Origin: Sphaerolaimus hirsutus
Lineage: Eukaryota > Nematoda > Chromadorea > Monhysterida > Sphaerolaimidae
DNA: 64,000 nt
NCBI GenBank assembly: GCA_964036195.1
Contig: OZ038451.1
Location: 22,523,927 to 22,587,926 of the forward strand
Direction: 5' to 3'
The notes below the pieces were generated by a model. It was not told the DNA's origin, searched no databases, and saw only the letters and a list, made by a program, of their open reading frames with translations. Made by a program: the position numbers and the translations under genes. This document shows, piece by piece, positions 30,817 to 42,500 of this stretch (the first letter of the stretch is position 1; the number at the start of each line of letters is the position of its first letter).

Positions 30817-31714
30817 TAGTGATGGAATGGCGCCATGGCGCTGGCGCCATTTGAGGGCGCCAAAGGGCGCCGCGCCATGGCGCCATTGGCGCTTGGCGCC
30901 CTTTTTCTGTGGCGCCCTTGGCGCCTGGCGCCCACATTCTGACAGGCGCCATGGCGCCCTTGGCGCTTGGCGCCATTTTTCTGTGGCGCCCTTGGCGCCT
31001 GGCGCCCTGCTTTTAAAGGGCGCCCAAAAGGCGCCAGCAGGGTTTCAATGTGAGTGCTGTAAAAATGGAAAAAAAATGAAAAACGCATTCATGGATGATC
31101 TGAATTCGCCAGAAATATGGACGAAGTGGTGTGAGTGGGTATAAATCTTTTGTGCAACGGTTCATCAGACGAGAATGATGGAACGTTGAACTTGCAAAAT
31201 CATAAATCAACGGCTTCAATTCGTTGCAATTCCGTTTTTTTGTCCATTTCGAGGAAACATTGATCGGAAAAGTCAATTTGAAGTGAATAGATTGTAGTCA
31301 AATGACAATATCCATTGTGTTTGAATTGTCATTTTTTTGTGAATTTTTTTGTTACTAGTGTTGTCTTTGTTCATTACACCCTGGAGAACGCAAATTAAGT
31401 AGTGAATGCATGTACTAGGGTGCTGTAGAAACACTTTTAGCACACGCAGGGTGTTGTATGCACTTATTTATCCTGGCGCCCTTGGCGCCTGGCGCCCTAT
31501 ATTTCAAATGGCGCCATGGCGCCCTTGGCGCTTGGCGCCCTCTTTCCGTGGCGCCCTTGGCGCCTGGCGCCCGCTTTCCGAATGGCGCCATGGCGCCCTT
31601 GGCGCCTGGCGCCCTTTTTCTGTGGCGCCCTTGGCGCTTGGCGCCCACTTTCTGAATGGCGCCATGGCGCCATTGGCGCCTGGCGCCCTTTTTTCTGGCG
31701 CTTTTCCATCACTA
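30817..31714. mobile_element. TAGTGATG element with GGCGCC arrays, 8-bp duplication
   Basis: TAGTGATGGAATGGCGCC and GGCGCTTTTCCATCACTA are inverted ends. GTATGACC is duplicated at 30809-30816 and 31715-31722. Each end carries a GC-rich array of GGCGCCCTTGGCGCTTGGC-like units around an AT-rich core. Long open frames across the arrays are repeats, not genes. Confidence 0.85.
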
Positions 31715-31942
31715 GTATGACCGCACAAGGATGTTATATTTATGATTTCAGCTACCAAAATCACTACTAAATATTTATAGCTACCAATTTGTAATCTCAT
31801 AAACCGTGAACCAGTGGACAATTTTGTCTATATCTGTACATGTTCAGCCCACAACTGCAAAAACTACAACCTACACAGCTTGGCCCACAATTCCTTTTTT
31901 CTTAAGAAAAAGGAGTTTTTTTTAAATAAAAAAGTCACAAAA

Positions 31943-34900
31943 ATGGTCGCCATAACAAACTACTGCCAGTGGACAATGAATTTAAATTTAATTGCCGCCG
32001 CCGTGGCAATACTATGTTTCATTTCGTCAACTGTGACGGCGGTTTCAGAGTATTCTGGAGCTATGATTGCTCCCGCAGAGCCTTTTGTGATTAGGTTTGT
32101 GAATAAATTTAACTTTTCTTTTTTACCACTTAAAAACGATGAAAATTTCTAAATATACGCGACCGTTTGATGACTAAAGTCATGTGAAGGATTTTGCACC
32201 AAATTCACCCATCGACCAAAGATTTCGGTCTTATTTCAAATGGAATATGGCAGATTTCATTTAAAGAGTGTGGTCAGTGGGCTATACCATTGCATCTGCA
32301 GCTAAAATGACCGTAAACTGGCCGTTACAAATTGAGTGTAAACTGGCCTGACCGGTTTTGATTTTGATTGGTGGGTCGTGCAACGATGTTCACATCCACA
32401 TACCGTTTTTCCTCGAAATACCCCCCTTGAATTAACCCCCCTCGAAATACTCCCCTCAAAATGTCCACTCTGAAAAAATAAACACCCTGGGGGTATTTCG
32501 AGGAAATACGGTACTTAAAAATTGTAGTTAGTCAATCAACTACCACACAATATAAATTCCTTTACGAAAATGCACAAAGTTCACTTGAAAATTGTTCTGC
32601 AACCCGTCAACTAAAATGACGTTGACCTGATGAGTTGACATTTAAACCAGTTGACATCCAGTGTGCCAAAGCCCTAAAACGTGTAGGTAGTATTTTGAAT
32701 CCCTACCACCAATAACCTCACCCTAATAAACCGCAGTTTGGACGGGAGTGTGGTCGACCAAAATCAAGGGACCAGCGTCAGAGAGAAACGGAATGCAAGA
32801 TGGCGGCCACTGCTCGTCAGATCCATGCCGCCAAACAGCGAAATGCAGGAATTCCTCCTTCAGAAGCACAACTACTACAGGAGTTTGGTGCGTATTACTG
32901 TACACATTTGATTGCAGCGTAGACAGTACATAAAGACACAAAATATTCAGCTGTTGCAAGGGAGCATTCCATATGGTTGGAAAGATATGCACCGTATATC
33001 CTCGAATAAGATCACGGAGTTATTTCTACGTCAGAGTTTTTGAGGGCAGAGGGGTTTTTCAAGGGGGGAGTTATTTTTTCCTCAGAATTAGGTACATTAT
33101 GTAACTGTTATCGCTGCCATAGGCTTATATTCTTACACACTGCACACACACCAAACGTAGCTTTATTTAGACTTCATTGATGGGTTTTTTAAATTGAGCC
33201 AACATCTTTTCCACCTATCACCGGGGGGGAGTTTTTCAAGTGAGGGAGTAAGTCAAGGGGGGTGGGTTTTTTTATCCTCATTCGGCCAACAGGGGGAGTT
33301 ATTTAAGGGAGGAAGTTTTTCAAGGGGGTCTTATTCGAGGATACACGGCACCTAGATAAATATGTTTGAAGGGGCAACATGGGGCCGTACCAAGTTAAGT
33401 GGCAGGCCGAACTTGTAATGCAATTTAAATGTCAGGCAAAATTTCGGCAATTCAAATGTTTGGTAACGGTTCAAATTTTACGACACAATTGAAATTTGAA
33501 GTTTTGCCGGACATTTAAGCGTACTGCGCGGAACTGACTGAGCTATGCCAACAGTACAGCACTGAAAATTCATGAAAATATAAAAACTGATAATCTTGAA
33601 TCTAGGGAACACAATGCAACAATAAATCAACCCCCGCAGGTGCCGGCGACGAACATGCGCTACATGTACTGGTCGCCGCACCTGGCCGCGTCGGCGCAGA
33701 GGCACGCCAACACCTGCGACTTCAACCACTCCAGAAACAGGCGCAACACCGGCGAGAACATCTGGTGCCAATCCCAGACCCTGTAAAACGCCCTGTAAAA
33801 TGTCAAATGTTACGCAAAGTGTCAAAAGTCATGGAAAATGCCCTGCAAAATGGCAACTCGGTTGCCATTTTGCAGGGCATTTTCCATGACTTTTGACACT
33901 TTGCGTGACATTTGACATTTTACAGGGCGTTTTACAGGGTCTGGGAGTGCCCCCAGGACGGCGCCGTACAGCAACTACAAGGAGGCCGTGTGGCTCTGGT
34001 ACAGGGAGGTCGACCCAAAGTACGGCTGCCAGTGCCCGCATCACTATAAGCACTGCTGCGGGCACTATACGCAGGTGAAGGGTACAGACACTTTTGGGGA
34101 GGTTGGCACCACCGCGGCAATGGGCCCGCACGCACTAGTTGAATCGTGAATTCGTGTCAACTGAATGTCAACTAAATAACAGAAAATTGGAAGCATCATA
34201 CTTATACAAATCAAAATTTATGATATAAAATTAACTAGGTATATGCCCTTATCACATCGGAAAGTTGAAATTACATAATTAATCAAAATTTTGTTGAATT
34301 TAGTTGACACGCATTTCGATGTGAACTAATGAGTGCTACAACATACATGCGCATTTTTCATTGACGAATGCATGAAGAATGCGTGAAGCAGTTAAAGCAC
34401 AGGGCAAAAGCGGCTACAGTTAGGAAGTACCAGACGGAGAAATTACATCCACATCGTCACCGTCTGATGGCAATCCTAGAACGTGCTGAATGTCATGTAA
34501 AGTGAATAAATCGTGTAAGATGACAAAAATTTATTTTATTTTGTTTACTGGACATTTGACCTCTTTATGACAATTTTCATGACTCGTCACATAACAACTG
34601 TGTCTTGAAGTGTCACTTGACAAATGCCCAGTTATCGCATCTAGTATTGAAAAAATCATCAATTTTTAGAAAATATAATCAAATCGCATCCCAAAAACCA
34701 TTCAACTCAGTCAGTCCCACACAGGTAGTCTGGGCGGACTCGTACCAAATGGGCTGTGGGGCGGCGCGCTGCCGCGACGTGCAGGGCGTGTTCGGCATGG
34801 GCATGCGCTACGTGCTCGTGTGCCACTACAACCCGTCGGGCAACACGCTCGTGCGCACGCCCGCCGGCACCTACGCCCTGCCCGCATTCAAGTGGCAGAG

Positions 34901-34973
34901 GGCTGGATTGAAGGGCTGTTCCGAGTGCGATAAGAGGCTCAAGAATTGTTCCAATGGGAAACTGTGCTATTGA
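31943..34973 (+). CDS. Secreted CAP (SCP/TAPS, CRISP-type) domain protein
   Basis: Five exons: 31943-32094, 32737-32887, 33640-33764, 33957-34074 and 34725-34973 (stop TGA), in consistent phase, encode about 264 residues. The first exon has a hydrophobic signal (LNLIAAAVAILCFISSTVTA). The CAP fold follows: helix 1 LLQKHNYYR, then WSPHLAASAQRHANTC, GENIW, the signature GHYTQVVW with a downstream Cys, and YVLVCHYNPSGN. The histidines of the CAP cavity are in HANTC-type and GHYTQ positions. A short C-terminal Cys cluster (GCSECDK...NCSNGKLCY) recalls the CRISP hinge. CAP proteins are secreted and have many roles, so no specific one can be given. The start at 31943 has an ACAAAATGG context; ATG 31976 is also possible. 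Intron 3 is exactly one introner. Confidence 0.9.
32401..32514. mobile_element. Short TACCGTTTTTCCTCGAA-family element in CAP intron 1
   Basis: TACCGTTTTTCCTCGAAATA and its inverted form ending GAGGAAATACGGTA are only about 114 bases apart, so this is a minimal member of the family. Confidence 0.65.
32990..33352. mobile_element. CCGTATATCCTCGAATAAGA element in CAP intron 2
   Basis: CACCGTATATCCTCGAATAA and the inverted TTATTCGAGGATACACGG bound the element, with GGGGGAGTTATTT tracts inside. It is the AATAAGA subtype of the CCGTAT group, like the repeats at 7243-7640. Confidence 0.6.
33765..33956 (+). mobile_element. Introner: element exactly equal to CAP intron 3 (192 bp)
   Basis: The intron runs from GTGCCAATCCCAGACCCTG to GGTCTGGGAGTGCCCCCAG with no extra bases. 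The exons join TG + G as Trp in GENIW-TAPYS. The two arms are near-perfect complements over about 90 bases and share variants not seen in other copies (AAAACGCCC, CATGGAAAAT, CCTGCAAAAT). The RNA could therefore fold into one long hairpin. Confidence 0.92.
34128..34340. mobile_element. GTTGACATCACAAATTCG palindromic MITE in CAP intron 4
   Basis: CACTAGTTGAATCGTGAATT with GTGTCAACTGAATGTCAACT on the left, and GTTGACACGCATTTCGATG on the right, form the arms. Related copies lie at 35010-35222, 57903-58085 and 58426-58650. Confidence 0.6.
34464..34600. mobile_element. Decayed introner-family copy in CAP intron 4
   Basis: GATGGCAATCCTAGAACGTG and TGAATGTCATGTAAAGTG are recognisable on the left. 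The right end is unclear. Confidence 0.45.
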
Positions 34974-35540
34974 GAGGGGATGAACGTGATTGGAACTCGA
35001 TGGGTCCACACGCACGCTAGTTGACATCACAAATTCGTGTCAACTGACTGTCAACTAAATGACACAAAAATTAAAGCTTCACACGTCACAGAAACAATGA
35101 AGATTAGGTAAAGTGTCAGGACATGAAATAAACTATGCTAGAAAAACTGAAATCACATAATTAAACAAAATTTAGTTGAATTGTGTTGACACGAATTTTG
35201 ATGTCAACTAGTGTGTCAACTAGGGCCCGATGAGCGACAAATTCGCGTTCTACATATTCGTTGCGGGCGGCGAGATAGGACCAGAGGTGACTAGACCAAT
35301 CACAAACAACTGGGCCAGAATCCGGCTTGAGGCGAATACAAAAAAGGCAATAAGGCGCAAAAAGTTATTAAAAAAGCTTCAAAAAGTCATTTGTTTAAAA
35401 AAAACAGCTCCCACTTGGAACCAGGTCTTGAAATAAATATAAGCCAATTACTAAATACATACATACTTCACTTACGCAAGATTAAACCTTTTGGATTCAC
35501 AAAAAAACTGGCGTGTCCCGTGACGGGTCTAGTCAAGCTC

Positions 35541-35663
35541 TTAGGGGCCCCAGGGCCCTGTAAAATAATGTCAAATACTATGCAAAGTGTCAAAAGTTGT
35601 GTAAAATTCCCTGTAAAATGGCAAACATTTTACATTATTCTACAAGACCTGGGAGCGCCCGCT
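35541..35663. mobile_element. Introner-family element between CAP and ANAPC1
   Basis: TTAGGGGCCCCAGGGCCCTG and TACAAGACCTGGGAGCGCCC are diverged inverted ends, with TATGCAAAGTGTCAAAAGTT inside. Confidence 0.55.
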
Positions 35664-36526
35664 GATCCATGTTCTCAAGCGATAAGTACAATGTACACAA
35701 CATTAAAATGCGGGTGAAAGATGCAAATGCACAGAATACATTTACTCGGATTTGCACATCAGAGTTTGCATCAGAGTTTGATGATAAAAAATCATTTCAG
35801 AGTGATGTAACGCAACCAAAAATTATCTGAGCAGTTGGGATTTGTCTCATTTTTACAAGCAAAGCTGTATCCAACCGCATTTACTATTATACTTTAACGC
35901 CAAAATTAAGAGAAACATTCAAATATTATACATAAATGGTTTCACAAACATAAACAAATGGATTTCAAACTCTGATTGCAATTTTCTGCTGCAGGTATAC
36001 ACAGTGATGTTTTTTTAGTCTGTTGACGGCACACCTTACAATGAAATGTACCATATTCCATCTGAATAAACGAACAGACATAAATAAATTTTTTCTCATC
36101 ACATAGCTCCCACTTTTGGTTAATTTGGTGCTCAATTTTTAACGTTACCATACCTATTTATCAAAATATGGTATGATTTATTGTATAGCATTCTGTCCGT
36201 TTAGTAAACATACATTCCATGTCATAAACTATTTGATTTTTGTTGAACTAAATATGAAATGATAAAAGAAGACCGAAGGCAGCGCATTACCAAATTTAGT
36301 TCAAGATCAAAACTTTACGGCGAGTTTTTACACCAATATGGAAATATAAACAAATCATTGGTAAATGTCATCATCAATTTGAGAGAACACAAATTACTCC
36401 TAGGCGTGGAGTAGATTCTGTAAGTCATGATTTTGTACAAAGCTTTAAGTGACGTGGAGCGAATTCATTTCACCCGTTCAAAATAATAATTTTTAAAAAA
36501 ATCGCAAAAAATAAAAAATCATGAAT
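35664..36526. other. Region downstream of the ANAPC1 stop codon
   Basis: AT-rich DNA lies between the convergent CAP and ANAPC1 genes, and I see no exon. It should hold the ANAPC1 3' untranslated region. The nearest minus-strand AATAAA I noted is near 36180. Confidence 0.35.
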
Positions 36527-39500
36527 TCACACAACGCGTGACAGCGCAAAAGCACACCTAGGGTGCACTTTAAAAGTCAACAAATGCTTCAAAATGCTAG
36601 CCTTTCTCTTCACAACTTGAGTATCACTAATACCATCTGGCACCGTGCCAACTTCACAATCAACTGCATCAAGGACCGCTTGAAGCTGTATTGGTGAGAT
36701 TCCACATGCAGCGGAAATACCCACCGCTGTACTCAACGAACGAAAGTCATCCAATGGGGAAGCGTTTCGTGTGGCTGACAAAAATGACTTGAGCCCCTGG
36801 CGAATATTGCCTGCGCAATGAAACTCTTGTTGAGATGTTGTTAAGTGGTTGATATTTCTTGCTTGATTCGGTCCCGTACAATGATATTTGGAGCAAATAT
36901 TTATGTAATTGCGGAAAACGTACAGCAAAGATCCTTCCGGAATCAATATTTCAAACTCGGCACATCTCACAACAATTATCTCCAACAAAAAATGCAAAAA
37001 AACACACAAGATCGGCTGATTTAGCACATGAAGTACATATTTACATAAATGCATGGAATAGCTGGTGTAATTTCTGATTGGATAGATAACTACAAAAATT
37101 AAGGGTGTGTTCATTGCAAACAGAAAAAAGCTTTTCGGATGTATTTAGTTTTTAACACAGAAATTAGCCCAAAACATAGATAAAATCAGATCAATTTGAT
37201 TTCAATTTACTTTTGCAATTGGACTTTTTGTCAAATCCACCGCCAAAAACGAACCACCACTCATAGTCACATTAGCCAACATGTCGTCGATCCATTTCTG
37301 GACCATTTCATTCGCCAAGGGCACCGTGACCCCTTCGCAACTGCGGTCCAATGTTACTCGATGCACAGCGGCCGCTAATCGAACTTGGGCCACATCTCGA
37401 GCGCACATTGTCTCGTTTGGACGTTGCGACCATTTTGTTGTTTTCTGTGAAGAGGGGGGGGGGGCTTGAGATGTCTTTTTGGGACAAAATGTGGCTATTC
37501 GCGCAGTGTTGAGTGATAAGGGAAAAGTTGTAGCGGATAGTAATGCAATTTAGATGTTTACGTCACTTATCATAAAAAACGCCACTTGAAAACCTGATCC
37601 AACGTTCCCGGGGGCTGGTCCCGCACCTTGAAAAATCCATATAAAATGTCATACGGACATGTCTGCATGTAAATGTCAAATGGTCGGGAAAAAATAAAGA
37701 AAAAATTTCTGGGCATTTTACATGAAATATTGATGACAAATTTGTTTGGCACATGACGTTTTACAGGGTGTGGGATCGGCCCCAGATCAACATTCAACTA
37801 AAATCAAACCAAAGCCGCACTCACCAGATGCAAATTAATCAAACAAGGCATCGCCAGTGGACACTCCTGTTTGTCGCACCACAGCGCCACCGACGCGATC
37901 AAATCCTCGAACGGGTCCGACTCGGCGCCGAGGCACAAGGGGCGCCACACGTTGGCCGGGCGCATGACCAGCGCGGCCGCCTTGTGCTCGCTGTCCGGCG
38001 CCCCGTCCGAGCTGTGGGGCAGGCGGCCGGCGCGCAGCATCACCGGCAACATGCCCTGGTGGTTGTTTAGGAGACGCCTGGGTTACGGTAGAATTTTCTC
38101 GCACCGTATTGCTCGAAATAGCCCAGGGGGTTTATTATTTTGTCAAAATTTCATGGCGGGGGGGGGGGGGTAATTCGAGGGGGCTTATTATCTCGTTAGA
38201 ATTTCTATGTTTTCGGTTGAATCATTGCTTTTACATATAGTGAAAAATCTGCTTTGAAATAGTTCGAAATAAGTAAAAATTTCAACTAAATTCCAAATTT
38301 CAAATAGCTACACTAATAATTCAAGTGAAACTGCAAGGCAAAATGGCATTCAGTTATGCATAATGTTCATCATCCATAAAAAGTATATTTCAAGGGGATT
38401 AGATTTTCGCCAGCTCACTCAGGATTGGAGGTAATTCGATGGCGGAGGGGGTTTAATTCGAAGAAATATGTTAGTACTTTAAAATGACCAAAAACCAAAA
38501 ATTCTAACACCCTCTAAAACCAACCTGAGTGCGGCGAATTGTCTTCTCTTAGTCAAGTCAAATCTAACGGGCCAATATCTCGCATCGTCCACATTCACCG
38601 CTTTGAGCAGTTTCAACTCGGGCAGCAAACAGGGCGCGCGCATGTGCACGCTGCACTCGGAGTATTCGTCGGCGGCGGCGTAGTCCACGCGGATTGTGAG
38701 CGTGGACATGGTGGGCGTGCCCGTGTTGGCGCTCGTGTCCACCTGAGGTCGAGGGATTGTGGGATGTTATTGAGGATTGTAAATTGAGTTTAGATTTAGA
38801 GGTATTGATACACGGGAATTTTGGACTCGAAAATATATTTATTCAAGCTCGAAAACTATCAGCTCGACATCTGGTGGCAGTTTCGCAGCCGGTCGGGTAA
38901 AATGACCAATTTATGAAAAATGCCAAAAGTTCAGTAAATTTAATATATATTTTTTTTAATTGACATTTTAAATGACATTCCAGACTTTATGTTACACTTT
39001 GCGGCACTGCAAAAACCTCAAAGCACAAATCACTCGCTACTTATGCATGCGAAAAATCTAGCCAACCGGCAGGACGGCCCTTTGATCGGCGGCAAACACC
39101 CAGAAATGTCTGAGCGCCTGCAGGTACTGCTTGTTGTCGTCCATGGAGGTGGCGAAGCGCGGGTAGAAGGCGATCAGCATGCACGCGATCGACAGGTCGT
39201 CCGTTTTAAGAGAGTACCGCCCGCCGCCCAGAAGACACATGCCCACTGGAAATATGGGTTTTATTCAAAGTGAAACGATTTTACACAGCGGGGGGCAGTT
39301 GTGAGTCCTGTATGTCAAGTGTCAAATGTCATGTGAAATGTCGATGAAAACAAAAAAATTATCACTGAAATTTTGATACTTTGCACGACATTGACAAATT
39401 GTGTACGACATTTTACATGACATTTAACACTTGACTTGACACTTTACAGGGCCCGGGACGGGGGTGCACTGATACGCACATCTGCCCGATACGCACATTT

Positions 39501-42500
39501 GCCCGTTTTTTTCACTTGACACTTCACTTGAAAAATAGCCATTTTTCATTGTTTTTCACTCGACACATTTTCAAGTGATTTTAGGATATGAGTGAAGTGA
39601 AAAAAGTTCGCTAATGTCATTGCGCAACTTTTTTCACTTCACTCATATCTGAAAATCACTTGAAAAAGTGTCAAGTGAAAAAAACGGGCAAATGTGCGTA
39701 TCAGGCCTGCCCCCCCGGGACTAGCACCATGTGAGAGATTCAATTTGCCCGACATACATTTTCGGTCAGACACGTTCACTGTATCCGAAGTTATACCCGG
39801 CAGACACGATACTCTACAAACAGATAGGAGTTATGTCTTCGGCTGGCAGACGGCCAGCCGAGAACTTATGGAAGGCGTGATCAAGATGTCGTGAAGACGA
39901 CGTGATGGCGAGAGATGATGATCGGGACGAAAGTAATCACGTCATGATGGAGTGTTTCCTCCGGAAAAATGTAATGTCATCCGAGTATACACGCTATCGA
40001 TTCAATGCGCTTCTGAATCAGCATCTTCAGAATCAGAATCAGGAATTATATCACACGCAATAAATCGGGCTGCCCGAACAATGTTGTCGGGCAAAAAAAC
40101 CTCGTCCCCTTCCATATAACCCACCAGCAGTGTGCGCAGCAGCATGAGTTCCATGCGTCGCATTGGGCGTCTTATCGACCGCATCTGCGGTCATGCGCAG
40201 CAGGCGGGCCACCCGCAGCACGTCCACGTTGCCCGTGCCGGCCATGACGGCGCCCAGCGCTAATACAAGGGAGTTGAGGCATGTGCTGAGAGTCCAGCGG
40301 CCGGCGCGCTCGCGCAAAGCGCCGTACTTCTCGGGCGGCTCGTAGTACTCGTCCATGACCATGCGCAGGTAGGACAGCTGAGAGTGGGGGGTTGGTTTGG
40401 GGTTGGGATGATATGACTTTTCGATATCGATACTCGATATTTTTTTATGAAACTCGATATCAAATGTTTTCAAAATTTTCGATATCTATAGCCGATATGA
40501 ACAAATGTTAACTGACTTGCCGGAAATGGAAAGGGGGCAATTTTTGCCGGAAATGTGAACTGCTATCGACCAAACCACACCCACCAGTGTTTCAAAGGCG
40601 GCCGCGTTGGCACTGCCAGCGAATCTCAAACCCATGGCGAGGCAGGCGCCAGCGACCACGTGGCAATACACCTGTGAAGATGGAAACTTCAACGGCAAAA
40701 CGGACGGAATTGGCGTGGCATGTCACAGCTTGGCACAAACAGCATTGAAAAATGTATGGGAGATTAATATTTAAAAATATATATCAGAAAATATAAAAAT
40801 ATACATTACACATGGATTTTAATTTTCGGGATTTTGAAGAAAGACAATTATACTTAGGTATTTTTGTGAAATTCTCTGAAATTTTTAAAAGTATATACAT
40901 AGCATTTATATTTATTTTCGTTTTTGTGGCTTTTCAGAGAGATTTGATTTTTTTTGAGAAATTTCCCGAGATTATATTTTCTCAAAATCACCAATTTTCC
41001 AACGCTAATCACAAAAAAATCTCTTTAAAAAGTCATAACTTCGCACACCAACTCTACCCCCACACACAAACCTGGGCAATACTCTCCTGATCGAGCAAGC
41101 TCATAACTCTAGCCTCCAAATACTCTGGATCATTAGGCATCGTGTCGCTGCCGGGGTCGTCGGCGGCGACGAGCAGCCGGGCGACGCGCTTGTCGCCGCC
41201 GCAGTGCAGCCGCCGGATGTAGCGCAAAATCACCGGCGGGACTTGCGACTCGACCCAGTCGCGGTGGGGACGGATCTCGTCCCACAGGATGAGGGACCGA
41301 CTCAGAACCCTGGTGTGGCGTGATGATTGGTGGGACGGCGCGGGACGATTTAACAGTGAGAAATCAGGTGGAAATGTAAAATACTATTTGAGAAGTGAGA
41401 AGTGAGGAGTAAAAAGTTAACAAGTAAAGCATAAAAAGTAGTCGCATTTTACTTCTCATTTAACTCCTCACTTTGCTTAGCTTTTAATCTTTTTCTTCTC
41501 ACTTCTCATTTCTAAAATGGTTTTTGACTTCTCCACTTGTGGAATCTATGTATTTATACAAACCGCAGCATCAAAAAGTCCGGCCGCACATCGTCCAACA
41601 GCGTGAGCGTCTGCGGCGGCTTCAAAGCGTCAGCCACCAGCTTGTCGCCCGTCTTCAAGAACATCAAGCCGAGCGCCATGGTGGCTGCGGGGGACGTGAT
41701 GTGAACGTTGACGCGCGAGCCCTCGCTGACCAAATTCGACGCGTCCGAGGGGCGGCCGCCGCACGCTACGCTCGCGGAGATGCTCGGTAGTTCTGCGAAA
41801 TGCGTGCAGATTTTTCGATATTGGGCACTATGTGGATGTTTATAGGCTCTACAGACAGATAAGTTGATATTTTAATGTCAACTGGTTTATGTCAATTCAG
41901 ATTACCTTTCTGATGTCGCAGAACTATCAACAAATGAAGGGTGTGCTTCTAAAAGTACCGATCTACAAAAAATCGATTTCGAGATAATCGCAATTGAAAG
42001 TTTGGAGTATGCAATACTAGGGTTGGAAAAAAAAACGTTTTTTTTTAACTCGATGTTTTTTTTAAAAAAACAACGTTTTTTTAAAAAAAACAACCTTTTT
42101 TTTTAAAGCTCCCAGATATGACCTAGTGTCAACATATATAGGTATATCAGACACTGGCAATACTCTGTGATGTTAAATATGACCATATAATGGCTGTGGA
42201 GCCATCGGATAGCATTATAAGTGGTGATTTGTGTCAAAAATATCCATTTTTCGTCGACATATCGTTCGTATATCGCCTTATAGTCGAATGTTCGTGACTT
42301 CAGGTAAAGTTTGGCACGGAATGGTGATCAAACAAGGTTATAAAAGGAGGTTGTTACTTTGGGAGTGAAGTTACACACTGTGGAGGTACATGGAAGCACA
42401 TTACCTCAATATTATATATTACAGCAACATATGTCGGCTTATTCACCCATGGTAGCACATAGAAATGGATGTTTTGATACTAAAAATGCAACAAAACCAA

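Noticed and set aside
30689-31821. Open frames rich in Ala-Pro-Trp-Arg on both strands
   Set aside because: They come from the GGCGCC arrays of the TAGTGATG element, which read open in many frames.
36527-37114. A single 195-codon terminal exon for ANAPC1
   Set aside because: The frame upstream of 36796 has no APC1 similarity, and an acceptor CCAG at 36797 in the right phase fits the preceding exon.
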